This document shows, one piece after another, positions 26,537 through 34,817 of a DNA stretch of 64,000 bases. Source of the stretch: CAG-873 sp910578365 (lineage in GTDB: Bacteria > Bacteroidota > Bacteroidia > Bacteroidales > Muribaculaceae). The notes below the pieces were generated by a model, which worked only from the letters and a program-made list of their open reading frames with translations, did not search any database and had not been told where the DNA came from. How positions within the stretch are numbered: position 1 is the stretch's first letter; each line of letters begins with the position of its first letter. The translations under genes were made by a program, and so were the position numbers. The stretch spans positions 2,356,001-2,420,000 of the forward strand of contig OX620685.1 in the NCBI GenBank assembly GCA_951635545.1. Reading direction: 5' to 3'.

Positions 26537-26569
26537 AAAACACCGAATATCGCTGATATTCAGTGTTTT
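26537..26569. terminator. Bidirectional terminator hairpin
   Basis: AAAACACcGAATATC and GATATTCaGTGTTTT form a 15-nt stem with one mismatch and a three-base loop. Both sides carry A/T runs, so it can work in either direction between the integrase promoter region and the repressor gene end. Confidence 0.75.
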
Positions 26570-26592
26570 ACACCGCCTTTCGGCTTTAGGTT

Positions 26593-26605
26593 GTGGTGCC
26601 ACCAG
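26593..26605. other. Candidate att core, right copy
   Basis: GTGGTGCCACCAG, identical to 2933-2945. It lies 440 bp from the integrase start and next to the tandem ATTGTGCCGAC repeat that could be an arm site. The two copies enclose about 23.7 kb. Confidence 0.35.
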
Positions 26606-26676
26606 GCACAACGCGGTTACTGCTCGTCAGTAGTTTAATACCCTATTGTGCCGACATTGTGCCGACTTTGAGGGGT

Positions 26677-26979
26677 TTATTTTGCTTTACGGTCGCTCAT
26701 TAGTATTTCGATTGTCCGCTCTTTTTCCTTCAGTAGTTCCTTCAGGTGAGCCACCTCGCGGCGGAGTGCGACGGATTCGTCGGCGGCGAATCCGTCGAAG
26801 AAGATACCAGCCGACACGCCTAATTCTTTGGCGATTAGCTCTATTGTTGTCGAGTTGGTCGAACCGCGTCGGATTGCGCTCTGTATGGAGCTTTCATCGC
26901 GGCCTATTCGTTGCGACAGCTCTCGAATAGTCATTTTCTTGCGCTCACACAAATCTCTGATTAAAAGAAGATTAGCCAT
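26677..26979 (-). CDS. Prophage repressor, XRE-type helix-turn-helix
   Basis: 100 residues. NLLLIRDLCERKKMTIRELSQRIGRDESSIQSAIRRGSTNSTTIELIAKEL is a clear Cro/CI-type HTH (about residues 4-55). A C-terminal coiled coil (VALRREVAHLKELLKEKERTIEIL) should allow dimerisation. It is transcribed away from the Cro-like gene, forming a lysogeny switch. No peptidase domain, so induction would not work by LexA-type self-cleavage. Confidence 0.85.
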   Translation of the reverse strand: MANLLLIRDLCERKKMTIRELSQRIGRDESSIQSAIRRGSTNSTTIELIAKELGVSAGIFFDGFAADESVALRREVAHLKELLKEKERTIEILMSDRKAK

Positions 26980-27040
26980 CGGATTTAATATTTTACAATT
27001 TTTAACAGGGATTATTTACCTGATTAATGGGATTTATTAC

Positions 27041-27048
27041 TACATTTG
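27041..27048 (+). promoter_or_regulatory. Rightward early promoter -7 box TACATTTG
   Basis: An exact TAnnTTTG match in the divergent repressor/Cro gap, 36 bp before the ATG at 27085. The GGGATTATTT and GGGATTTATT repeats just upstream could be operators for the repressor. Confidence 0.55.
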
Positions 27049-27084
27049 CAGAGTAAAATTAACAAAAATATTTCAGTTCTACAA

Positions 27085-27375
27085 ATGAAGAATCAAATTA
27101 AAGACCTTACGGACTCTAATATTTTGCGCGGTTGGCTGGATTCTCTCCCCCGCGCAGACTACAACAAGCATAAAGCCGGTTTGGTTGTCGCTTGTGCCGA
27201 AAGCAGAAGCAAAATACTGAACTGGATATACGGGCGTTGCAAAGTGCCAAACTCGGCAAAGAAACTAATAAACGCCTATACCCTTCAGGTTTCAGGTAAG
27301 GAAATATTCACGATAGCCAAGCCGGAGGAATTGACCGAAGGCGTAAGCGGCCACGCCTCCGGCACGGCTATTTAA
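27085..27375 (+). CDS. Cro-like early regulator
   Basis: About 96 residues from the ATG at 27085. A compact helical, basic protein (ILRGWLDSLPRADYNKHKAGLVVACAESRSKILNWIYGRCKVPNSAKKLINAY) with an HTH-like spacing: a helix with ESRSKILNWI before RCKVPNSAKKLI. It is the first gene rightward from the switch. Called Cro-like by size, position and helical pattern; sequence evidence alone is modest. Confidence 0.55.
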   Translation: MKNQIKDLTDSNILRGWLDSLPRADYNKHKAGLVVACAESRSKILNWIYGRCKVPNSAKKLINAYTLQVSGKEIFTIAKPEELTEGVSGHASGTAI

Positions 27376-27399
27376 TAACCATATAACCCCGCTCGAAAT

Positions 27400-27681
27400 A
27401 TGAAAAAAATTATCACCTTCGGACAGCACTCCGCAGAACTCCATGCCGGCGAACATCGTGCCGCTCTCGTAATATCCGAAAAGTGCTTACCGGTTGGCCT
27501 CGCCGACGTGCTTAATGAAGCCGGCGACATACACGTCCACAACGTCCAGAAGAATGACGACGGTTTCGGTTGTATCGGTATCACCCACGACCTCTCCGTT
27601 TCCGACCTTATAGCCGAGGTTTGTGACGCTATTACTCGCGTGTACGACACTGATACGACCGTTTCAAATGCGCGACCCTAA
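27400..27681 (+). CDS. Small early phage protein
   Basis: 93 residues; alternating hydrophobic pattern (HRAALVISEKCLPVGLADVLNEAGDIHVHNV) suggests a small alpha/beta fold. No family recognised. It overlaps the next gene by 14 bp, a phage-like arrangement. Confidence 0.55.
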   Translation: MKKIITFGQHSAELHAGEHRAALVISEKCLPVGLADVLNEAGDIHVHNVQKNDDGFGCIGITHDLSVSDLIAEVCDAITRVYDTDTTVSNARP

Positions 27682-27847
27682 AACGCTGTATGATTTACGC
27701 TATTATGCCCGTCGACGTGGCTACCGTTTCAGTAAAACGGAGCGAGTAGTCACAACGCCGGAGGCGAATCGTTCCGCCCGCGTGGAGGAACGGCTGAAGG
27801 CTTTCGGTTATGGGATTCAACTAAATTTATTCAGCGATGAAAAATAA
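27668..27847 (+). CDS. Very small early phage protein
   Basis: 59 residues from the ATG at 27668 (MRDPKTLYDLRYYARRRGYR...). Basic N-terminus, ends IQLNLFSDEK. It begins inside the preceding gene in another frame. Function unknown. Confidence 0.5.
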   Translation: MRDPKTLYDLRYYARRRGYRFSKTERVVTTPEANRSARVEERLKAFGYGIQLNLFSDEK

Positions 27848-27922
27848 TACCGTGTGCGTCCTTCCCCCTCTTTCGGTTTATTCGTCACTTTGCAAGACCG
27901 TTACCCCTCAATCTCGAAAAAT

Positions 27923-27931
27923 GGGGGGGGG
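27923..27931 (+). repeat. Poly-G tract (G9) upstream of the primase gene
   Basis: Nine G bases in a 130-bp noncoding leader, 47 bp before the ATG at 27978. Such tracts change length by slippage and can alter promoter spacing or translation. A second, longer tract interrupts the methyltransferase gene 3.6 kb downstream. Confidence 0.7.
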
Positions 27932-27977
27932 TAGAAATCGCCCTAAATTTTTGTAATTATGTAACTTGTCACATGAT

Positions 27978-30884
27978 ATGGTAACACCTGAACAGTTATA
28001 CGCCGCAACAGACGACGGCCTCCGTATCATTGCGCTGCATTACCCCGACGCTCCCGAAGCTGCAAGGACTAACAGGTCGTTCAAGGCAAGACCCGACGAG
28101 CGCACTCCGAGCGCAAGGGTCAAACTAATGAAAGCCAAGGATGGGGCGCAAGTCTGGAAAATGACAGATTTCGGCGACGAAGGCAGAGCCGAAAGCCCTA
28201 TTTCCATACACATGAAGCAAACCGGGTTAACCTTCCGTGAAGCTATCCTCGACCTTTCGGCTATCTTTAATATTACCGATGAAATAAATCGTTCCGTCAA
28301 CCGGCCGGACGTTCGCCGTCAACCGGCCACAGTGGAACAAACGGAGGGTTCATGGGATAAGGATATTAACCAAGAGTTTACGGCAAAGGAGTGCGAGATT
28401 ATGGGGCCGCGTGTCACTCCTGACACACTGAAGGCTCTCCACTGGTACCGGGCTAACCATGTCGTTACAGTCAGGAACCGCGAGGCTGTTTATAAATACT
28501 CAAACGAGAACTACCCGATTTTTATCCGCGAATGTTGGTTTACTGATTCAAAGGGTAATCGTGATTGCTTTTATAAGATTTACGAGCCTCTGAACCCGGA
28601 GAAACAGTGGCGTTTCCAATACCAGCCAGCCGGGAAGAAACCACAAAGCTACATTAATGGTTTGTTTGAGCTTGCCGCAGCATGGAGAGCGTACAACGAT
28701 ACCGAGGAAGCAAAGTGGACCGCCGACCCTGCAAACGAGCACAAGCCCTACCGAGAACAAAAATTACCCGAAGCGATCATTTGCTCCGGCGAACGCGACG
28801 CGGTTTGTGTCCGCTCTCTCGGTTACTACCCTTTGTGGTTCAATTCCGAAACTTATCAAGTAAGCCAAGAGGAGTGGAACCAGATAACGAAATATGTCGA
28901 AACTGTCTATAATATACCTGACATCGACGCAACCGGTCGCCTGAAAGGTACGGAACTCGCTTTACGCTTTATCGACATACACACCATTTGGCTACCCGAA
29001 AAACTGTCCTCATACCGCGACAACCGAGGGAAACCCCGTAAGGATTTCCGAGATTGGATGGAGATATGGAGCAGCAAGGGCGATTTTCGCGGCCTTCTGA
29101 ACCTCGCTACACCCGCAAGGTTCTGGGTTGAATCATGGAACGAGAAAACCAAGAAGAAAAAATATTCGATAGACATTTCATGTCTGCACGAATTTTTAAT
29201 GTTGAACGGATTCTACACCCTTCGCGACAAACACGCACCGGGTACGCAGTTCGTGAGGATTCAAGGCAATATCGTGAAGCTCGTTACGCCCAAGGAGATA
29301 CGCGAATTTGTTCTAAACTGGGCAATAGACAGCAAACAAGAGCGCGAACTGCGCAACCAGATATTGCAAGATTCCAAGTTGTCGGCTCAATACCTCGAAG
29401 CCCTTCGAGAAATTGACCCGGATTTCACCAACTACACCGAGCGTTCACAGTTCTTTTATTTCCCGAAATTTACCGTCGAGGTTACAGGGCGCGAGATTAT
29501 CAAGCACGACAACCGCGCCGCCTCTGCCGGTCGTTATGTCTGGGAGGAGAATGTTATCAACCATAACATTAAATTCCTTCCTGATATGTTCACGATTACC
29601 CACCCCGAAGGGCAATACGAAAGCGAAGATTTCGACATCGAGGTGGCCGAAAATCAAACCTCGAATTATTTCAAATACCTGATTAACTCCTCCCGTATTT
29701 ATTGGCGCAAGGAGTTGGAGGAGCAAGTTAACGCTATGTCGCCGGAAGAAGGGGCGGCGTATCTCGCAGCTCATAAGTTTGACATCGCCGGCCCGGCGTT
29801 GACCGCCGCAGAGATTCAGGAGCAAAAACAGTGTCTTATCAACAAGATTTTTACAATCGGGTTTATGATGCACCGTTACAAGTCAGAGTCGAGAGCGTGG
29901 GCCCCGTTCGTCATGGATAACGTAGTGGGCGAGAACGACCAGTGTAACGGACGTTCCGGCAAATCCTTCATGTTCCGCGCCCTCTCGAATTTCACGCGCT
30001 GGCTGAAGCTGTCTGGGCGTAACCCTAAATTACTGGAGAATCAATTTGCTTTCGAGCAAGTAAGCAAACATCTCGGAATCGTTGTTGTTGACGATTGCGA
30101 CGAATATTTACCGTTCAAACAGTTTTACGATAATATCACGTCGGACATCACGATTAACACAAAGAATGTTTCAGCCTACACACTGACGTTTCAAGACGCG
30201 CCGAAATTCGCCTTTACTACGAACTACGTCCCGAAGGAGTTCGACGGTTCAAGTGTTGGCCGTATGCTGTTCGTCGTATTCTCCGACTACTACCACCAAA
30301 GAACAGAAGATAACGACTATCTCGAAACCCGTCAGATTCGCACGGACTTTAACAAAGACCTGTTCGGCAGCGCATACACCGAAGCCGAGTGGGAGGCGGA
30401 TATAAATTTTGTACTCCAGTGCGTGAAATTTTATCTTTCCGTCGCTCCGTTGCAAGTCAAAATCGAGCCGCAGATGGGTAATATCATATTCCGTAAGTAT
30501 CTCCGGGATATGTCCGACAATTTCCGCGAGTGGGCCGAAGGTTATTTCTCTGTTGATGAAAACGGGTGCGGTGATAATCTTAACCGCGAAATCGTGAGGG
30601 AAGATGCTTTCGAGGCTTACAAACGATTCTCCGGCGTGTCTAAAATCACCATGCAGAAATTTACAAAATCGCTGAAGGGATTCTGCTTTACTTGTGATTA
30701 TATCGACTGCCTCAATCCTGAAGAACTACACAATTCAGGTTCGCGAATAATGCGCCGTATCGAGGACCCGATAACACACAAGAAGGTACAGAAAGAAATG
30801 ATTTATCTCCGCACCAAGAAAGAGGCCGAGCGTCTGAAGAATCCCCCGCCGCCCCCTCCAACCCAGCAGGAAATGCCCTTCTAA
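27978..30884 (+). CDS. Phage primase-helicase
   Basis: 968 residues from the ATG at 27978. A Toprim-like block is suggested by EAIICSGERDAVCVRSLGYYP followed by an acidic pair in PDIDATG (about residues 255-310). The C-terminal superfamily-3-like ATPase has a Walker A variant NGRSGKS, Walker B IVVVDDCDEY and the sensor-like FAFTTNYVP (about 645-760). Primes and unwinds phage DNA. It ends in six prolines and QQEMPF, resembling the acidic Pro-Phe tip of single-stranded DNA-binding proteins. No separate replicative helicase is seen, consistent with a one-protein replisome core. Confidence 0.8.
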   Translation: MVTPEQLYAATDDGLRIIALHYPDAPEAARTNRSFKARPDERTPSARVKLMKAKDGAQVWKMTDFGDEGRAESPISIHMKQTGLTFREAILDLSAIFNITDEINRSVNRPDVRRQPATVEQTEGSWDKDINQEFTAKECEIMGPRVTPDTLKALHWYRANHVVTVRNREAVYKYSNENYPIFIRECWFTDSKGNRDCFYKIYEPLNPEKQWRFQYQPAGKKPQSYINGLFELAAAWRAYNDTEEAKWTADPANEHKPYREQKLPEAIICSGERDAVCVRSLGYYPLWFNSETYQVSQEEWNQITKYVETVYNIPDIDATGRLKGTELALRFIDIHTIWLPEKLSSYRDNRGKPRKDFRDWMEIWSSKGDFRGLLNLATPARFWVESWNEKTKKKKYSIDISCLHEFLMLNGFYTLRDKHAPGTQFVRIQGNIVKLVTPKEIREFVLNWAIDSKQERELRNQILQDSKLSAQYLEALREIDPDFTNYTERSQFFYFPKFTVEVTGREIIKHDNRAASAGRYVWEENVINHNIKFLPDMFTITHPEGQYESEDFDIEVAENQTSNYFKYLINSSRIYWRKELEEQVNAMSPEEGAAYLAAHKFDIAGPALTAAEIQEQKQCLINKIFTIGFMMHRYKSESRAWAPFVMDNVVGENDQCNGRSGKSFMFRALSNFTRWLKLSGRNPKLLENQFAFEQVSKHLGIVVVDDCDEYLPFKQFYDNITSDITINTKNVSAYTLTFQDAPKFAFTTNYVPKEFDGSSVGRMLFVVFSDYYHQRTEDNDYLETRQIRTDFNKDLFGSAYTEAEWEADINFVLQCVKFYLSVAPLQVKIEPQMGNIIFRKYLRDMSDNFREWAEGYFSVDENGCGDNLNREIVREDAFEAYKRFSGVSKITMQKFTKSLKGFCFTCDYIDCLNPEELHNSGSRIMRRIEDPITHKKVQKEMIYLRTKKEAERLKNPPPPPPTQQEMPF

Positions 30885-30896
30885 ACCGTTACAGTT

Positions 30897-32299
30897 ATGA
30901 AAATAAGAATATTCGAGGCGTTTGCCGGTTACGGCAGTCAGTCGATAGCCCTCCAGCGTCTGAAGGAGGATTATCCCGGATTCGATTACGAGGTGGCTGG
31001 ATTCTCCGAAATAGACCGTTTCGCGGTCCTGGCATACTACGCAGCTCGTGACGCCCGTTTGCAAGGGCATAGTATCGACCGGCTAAATCTGGAGAAATAC
31101 GAGCCGTCGCCGGAACTCCTCGCCAAATACCCAAACTTTGGAGATATTACCAAGATAGAATGGGCAGAGGTGCCGGATTTCGATTTATTTACCTATTCGT
31201 TCCCGTGCCAAGACATAAGCACAGCAGGGAAACAAAGAGGTTTTGATGAGGGCAGCGGTTCGCGTTCCTCATTACTTTGGGAGTGTGCGAGAGCTATCGA
31301 GGTGAAACGTCCTAAATTCCTACTTATGGAGAATGTCAAGGCGTTGACCTTCAAGAAGCACAAAGATAATTTCAAACGCTGGCGCGACACACTCGAAGCC
31401 CTCGGATATTCCAATTACTGGGCTATTCTCAACGCGAAGAATTTCGGCGTTCCGCAGAATCGTGAGCGTGTTTTTATGGTAAGTATCTGGGGGGGGGGCA
31501 AAGTTACGAATTTCCGCAGCCTTCCGAAACCCTGACGCGGAGGTTAATCCACGTTCTCGAAGAAAATGTGGCTGATTCATGGTATCTAAACGAAAAGCAA
31601 TTACACATGATTATCAACCACAACGAACGCAAACAGTCTGAAGGGTGCGGATTCTCTACGAGTTTCAAGACGGCCGACGGTATTTCTTGCGCCGTTACTA
31701 CGCTTTGCGGCAGTCGTCCGACTGATACCTACCTCGCCGAGCCTGTCGCGTGTGCCTATCGAGGGAGAAACCCGGACAACCCCGGCGACCGCCGTTCCGG
31801 GATTCCAACCGTTCAAAGGCTGGAGTTAGGCGGTTCGGTGTCGAATTGTATAACAACAGTTGACAAGGATAGCCTTCTCGCAGAACCTAAAGTATTAGGC
31901 TACACGCGCGACAACAAAGGCGTGGTGGTAGCTCGCCACCTCAAAGACGTAGCCGGAACAGTATGCAGCTCAAACAGACGTTACACAGGTTCAACGGCTG
32001 AATTTATTGTTGAACCCACTGTTATACAGCTACCGCACGGTTTCGCCCGTGGGAACGTCCTCGATATTGCCCCGGCTGTCACCGCCTCGGCTTATACCGA
32101 TAACAATTTGATTTGCGTCGGCTACCTCATACGTAAATTCACACCGCGCGAACTGTTCCGCCTCATGGACTTGCCGGACATCTATATCGACGCGATTCAA
32201 GCCGCCGGATTATCAACGACCCAACAACGCAAACTCGCCGGCAATTCTATCGTTGTCGAACTCCTTTACCGCATTTTCAAAAACCTATTTATCCAATGA
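30897..32299 (+). CDS. C5-cytosine DNA methyltransferase, split by a poly-G tract
   Basis: The first frame (30897-31535, 212 residues) has motif I FEAFAGYGSQSIAL, the catalytic PCQ (Cys104), MENV and QNRER. At the G10 tract (31489-31498) it shifts to a wrong frame and stops. The correct continuation resumes as QSYEFPQP...RRLIHVLEENVADSWYL and runs to 32299, with motifs IX and X (KFTPRELFRLM, QRKLAGNSIVV). Eight or eleven Gs would restore one 466-residue enzyme, so the present state is OFF. The last 4 bp overlap the next gene. A homopolymer sequencing error is the main alternative. Confidence 0.85.
31489..31498 (+). repeat. Poly-G tract (G10) inside the methyltransferase gene
   Basis: Ten consecutive G bases between the codons for VSIW and the resumed frame. 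The length puts the downstream methylase motifs out of frame, which is the hallmark layout of a slipped-strand ON/OFF switch. Confidence 0.8.
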
Positions 32300-33240
32300 C
32301 AACCGATATACTTAAAGAGCGTCAGGCGTGGACGCTTGCGCAAAAAGTCGACCACGCTCTCGCTACTATCGACGTGTTTATTTCCCGTATGGGCGGTATT
32401 GACAAAGTGTATTGCTCATTTTCCGGCGGTAAGGATAGCACGGTTTTATTACACCTTTGCCGAGTTCTTTATCCTGACATTCTGGCGGTGTTTTGCTCTA
32501 CCGGCAACGAATACCCCGAAATAATACAATTCGTCAGAGAACAAGCGAAGAAGGGCGCAAATATACAAGTCATAAGGCCGGAGATTACACCGCGCCAAGT
32601 CTGGGCGAAATACGGCTTTCCTCTTGTCGGAAAAGAAACCGCACAAAAGGTTCACAAAGTAAGATTCAACCCGAACACCGTAACCGCGTCTATCATTATG
32701 GGAACCGGCTTTTTCTGTCTGGCTAAGAAATGGCGATACCTATTAACAGAACCTTACGAAACATCATCGCAGTGTTGCGATATACTGAAGAAACGCCCGT
32801 TTCATAAGTTCGAGAAGATAACCGGACGTCGCCCAATTATTGGAGTAATGGCGGACGAAAGCGACCTACGAAAAGGCCAATATATCAAGGCTGGCGGTTG
32901 TAATGTGTTCGGAGAGAAAGCTGCTTCCCGACCGTTGTCAATATGGACGGAGGCAGACGTGTGGCAATATATCGAGGAGCAGCGGCTGGATATTGCCGAA
33001 ATATACCACAAAGGCGCAGCGCGCACCGGCTGCATGGGTTGCGGATTCGGCGCACAGTTCGCAGACGACCGCCGGTTCTCTATTCTCCTCGATAATCACC
33101 CGAAGGCTTACGATATGGTAATGAACTACACGAACAACGGCGTAACCTTCCGCGAGGCTCTACGCAAAGCCCTCGCAGTAAATGGGCGATACTTGCCTGA
33201 CGAGGAGCCGAAGAATCTATTTACCTCGCCGTCATGCTGA
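32296..33240 (+). CDS. PAPS reductase-like PP-loop ATPase
   Basis: 314 residues. SFSGGKDSTVLLHL (residues 41-54) is the N-type PP-loop. The later segment RTGCMGCGFGAQF holds the Cys pair typical of phage-encoded PAPS-reductase/DndC-like proteins. The start overlaps the methyltransferase stop by 4 bp (ATGA). Host sulfate assimilation is one possible role; thiolation or another modification of nucleic acid is another, given the methylase partner. No dnd partner genes are present. Confidence 0.8.
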   Translation: MTTDILKERQAWTLAQKVDHALATIDVFISRMGGIDKVYCSFSGGKDSTVLLHLCRVLYPDILAVFCSTGNEYPEIIQFVREQAKKGANIQVIRPEITPRQVWAKYGFPLVGKETAQKVHKVRFNPNTVTASIIMGTGFFCLAKKWRYLLTEPYETSSQCCDILKKRPFHKFEKITGRRPIIGVMADESDLRKGQYIKAGGCNVFGEKAASRPLSIWTEADVWQYIEEQRLDIAEIYHKGAARTGCMGCGFGAQFADDRRFSILLDNHPKAYDMVMNYTNNGVTFREALRKALAVNGRYLPDEEPKNLFTSPSC

Positions 33241-33282
33241 TGAACGCGCACCACACGCATAAGGTATTTTATTTCGAGCCGG

Positions 33283-33330
33283 GAGCCGGGTCAACTCGTA
33301 ACAAACGAGGCGGCCCGGCTCCTTCTTTTT
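33283..33330 (+). terminator. Intrinsic terminator of the early operon
   Basis: GAGCCGGG (33283-33290) pairs with CCCGGCTC (33314-33321), with an inner CTCGT/ACGAG stem, followed by CTTCTTTTT. It lies 43 bp after the PP-loop ATPase stop. Confidence 0.85.
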
Positions 33331-33724
33331 ACCTCCGGCCTCGTCCGGCTCCTTCCTTGCCTCCCCAATACCCCCTCCCTATTTTATTATAAATCTTTGT
33401 TACCTTGTAACAGAATATTTGCAAAGAGTGTAACAAAGTAAAAATCAATAGAAAATAAAGAGGGGAAGGCCGTAACAAAAGCGGTAACAAAGGCTATAAC
33501 AAAAAAATTTCGGTTTGTTACGGCTGTCAGTAGGGGGAAAGTGTGACAAAATGGCGAGGGCTGTCACAAATTGCGGTTTCGGTTTGTTTCGGTCTTACTT
33601 TGTTGACTTTCAAAAGGTTGGTAACGAATAACATTGTAACAAAAATTTCCGATGATTTTTGAACTTGTAGGGTAAATAAATCAACACCAACGGAATATAT
33701 TACCCGCATGTCGTGAAATTATTG

Positions 33725-33732
33725 TATCTTTG
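33725..33732 (+). promoter_or_regulatory. Promoter -7 box TATCTTTG at the start of the late region
   Basis: An exact TAnnTTTG match at the right edge of the repeat field, 27 bp before the ATG at 33760. Likely the promoter that opens the morphogenesis genes. Confidence 0.6.
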
Positions 33733-33759
33733 CGCTGTAATAATCCAATCCCTCCCCAC

Positions 33760-34227
33760 ATGATTACCGTTAAAATATCCGTTGAACAACACGTGGCCGA
33801 GTATATCCGAGGGAAATACTACGACCACGAAGCCGGAGCCGTCCGATTTCCGTCGGCTCTCGATATTTACATATTGATTTTCGACCTACTTAAGAAACGC
33901 CCCACGGGTTGCCCGGTAGATTCCGGCAATCTTGAATTTGCCTTACCTGAACGGCGCGAGGGTAAAGACCCGGAATATTACAACTACCTATCCGAGAGAG
34001 CGCAGAAGGTTCTCGGTGATAAATTGCGTCTGATGATGTGGGCCGAGCTGCACGACTTTATGGACGAGAACAAACATATAAACGGGGTTCAGTTCAAAGA
34101 TTCCGTTTTCCTGTTCATGTCGAAATATGGAATCGAGGGAATCACCGAGGATGCTCTGTTGAAAAACTACCAGAGGTGGCGCGATAAGTTGCGCCGTAAG
34201 AAAAAACGCGGATATAATCGAAAATAA
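33760..34227 (+). CDS. Unknown phage protein, first gene after the repeat region
   Basis: 155 residues from the ATG at 33760 (MITVKISVEQHVAEYIRGKYYD). The rest is helical and basic, ending KLRRKKKRGYNRK, suggesting nucleic-acid contact. It is the first gene behind the late promoter, so a regulator or small packaging factor is possible. No family recognised. Confidence 0.6.
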   Translation: MITVKISVEQHVAEYIRGKYYDHEAGAVRFPSALDIYILIFDLLKKRPTGCPVDSGNLEFALPERREGKDPEYYNYLSERAQKVLGDKLRLMMWAELHDFMDENKHINGVQFKDSVFLFMSKYGIEGITEDALLKNYQRWRDKLRRKKKRGYNRK

Positions 34228-34356
34228 GTTCATTTTTATAGGGTATTATTTCCCCGACATCATGCTCCGTTTTGTCCTTTTTTTGCGGTATTTTTGTCGG
34301 AAAAGTGTCGGAAAAATGCCGAGTGACTGATTTACAACATTTTACAACTCCAAAAT

Positions 34357-34764
34357 ATGACCCGTTCCACTGTTTCAAGTTGCCACAGCCTTAAAATTAT
34401 TCCGCTTTCGCGTGTATCGAGGTTCGCCCGGATAAAATCGCGTGTCGTTATGCTTATTCTCGGAAGTGAGGACGACGCGGTGGCGGTGCCGGGCAGCGTC
34501 AAGGTATCGACGACCTCCGATAACGGTATAATAAAGAAAAAAATCACCTTTGAGCGTTCCGATGTTTCGGACAGCACCGCCGACGCTCTCGAAGGTTACA
34601 AGGTTTCGCGGCTGATAGCTACCTACGTCGATGAATCCGGCAAACGGAGGGTGGCCGGTTCTCCTGATTGGCCGCTCTCGCTTGATTACAGTATCGGCGA
34701 CGGAGTTTTCTCCGTCACCCTTCAAGGCGAGGACACCGCGCCCGATGCTTTCCTTATGGATTAA
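34357..34764 (+). CDS. Unknown phage protein before the prohead protease
   Basis: 135 residues. The second half is beta-rich (GIIKKKITFERSDVSDS..., KRRVAGSPDWPLSLDYSIGDGVFSVTLQGED). It looks like a small structural or decoration-type protein, but no family is recognised. It lies 52 bp before the protease gene. Confidence 0.55.
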   Translation: MTRSTVSSCHSLKIIPLSRVSRFARIKSRVVMLILGSEDDAVAVPGSVKVSTTSDNGIIKKKITFERSDVSDSTADALEGYKVSRLIATYVDESGKRRVAGSPDWPLSLDYSIGDGVFSVTLQGEDTAPDAFLMD

Positions 34765-34787
34765 AGTCCTTCCGCGCCCGCGCGATA

Positions 34788-34817
34788 TGTAGTTATTTTG
34801 CTGCAAAAATAGCTACA
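34788..34817 (+). promoter_or_regulatory. Inverted repeat overlapping the protease start codon
   Basis: TGTAGTTATTTT (34788-34799) pairs with AAAATAGCTACA (34806-34817), 11 of 12 positions. The last A is the first base of the ATG. It may be an operator or a hairpin limiting translation of the protease. Confidence 0.45.

Larger units (their letters stand above)
26154..26676. other. Noncoding junction between integrase and prophage repressor
   Basis: No gene in 523 bp. It holds an A/T palindromic tract near 26308-26327, GTGGATT/GTGGTGTGGATT-type repeats near 26460-26510, a strong hairpin at 26537-26569, the 13-bp candidate att core at 26593-26605 and the tandem 11-bp repeat ATTGTGCCGAC at 26645-26655 and 26656-26666. 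This is a likely recombination junction. Confidence 0.55.
33241..33759. repeat. Noncoding gap with GTAACAAA-type repeats
   Basis: No gene. After a terminator (33283-33330), the motif (G)TAACAAA recurs in many variants between about 33401 and 33645 on both strands: TGTAACAAAG, CGTAACAAAA, GGTAACAAAG, CTATAACAAA, TTTGTTACGG, GTGACAAA, GTCACAAA, TTGTAACAAAA. This iteron-like cluster lies between the replication genes and the structural genes. It could be the phage origin or an operator field for late genes. Confidence 0.6.

Noticed and set aside
32296..33240. Complete Dnd phosphorothioation system
   Set aside because: Only one PP-loop ATPase is present; no DndA, DndD or DndE-like gene is found nearby.
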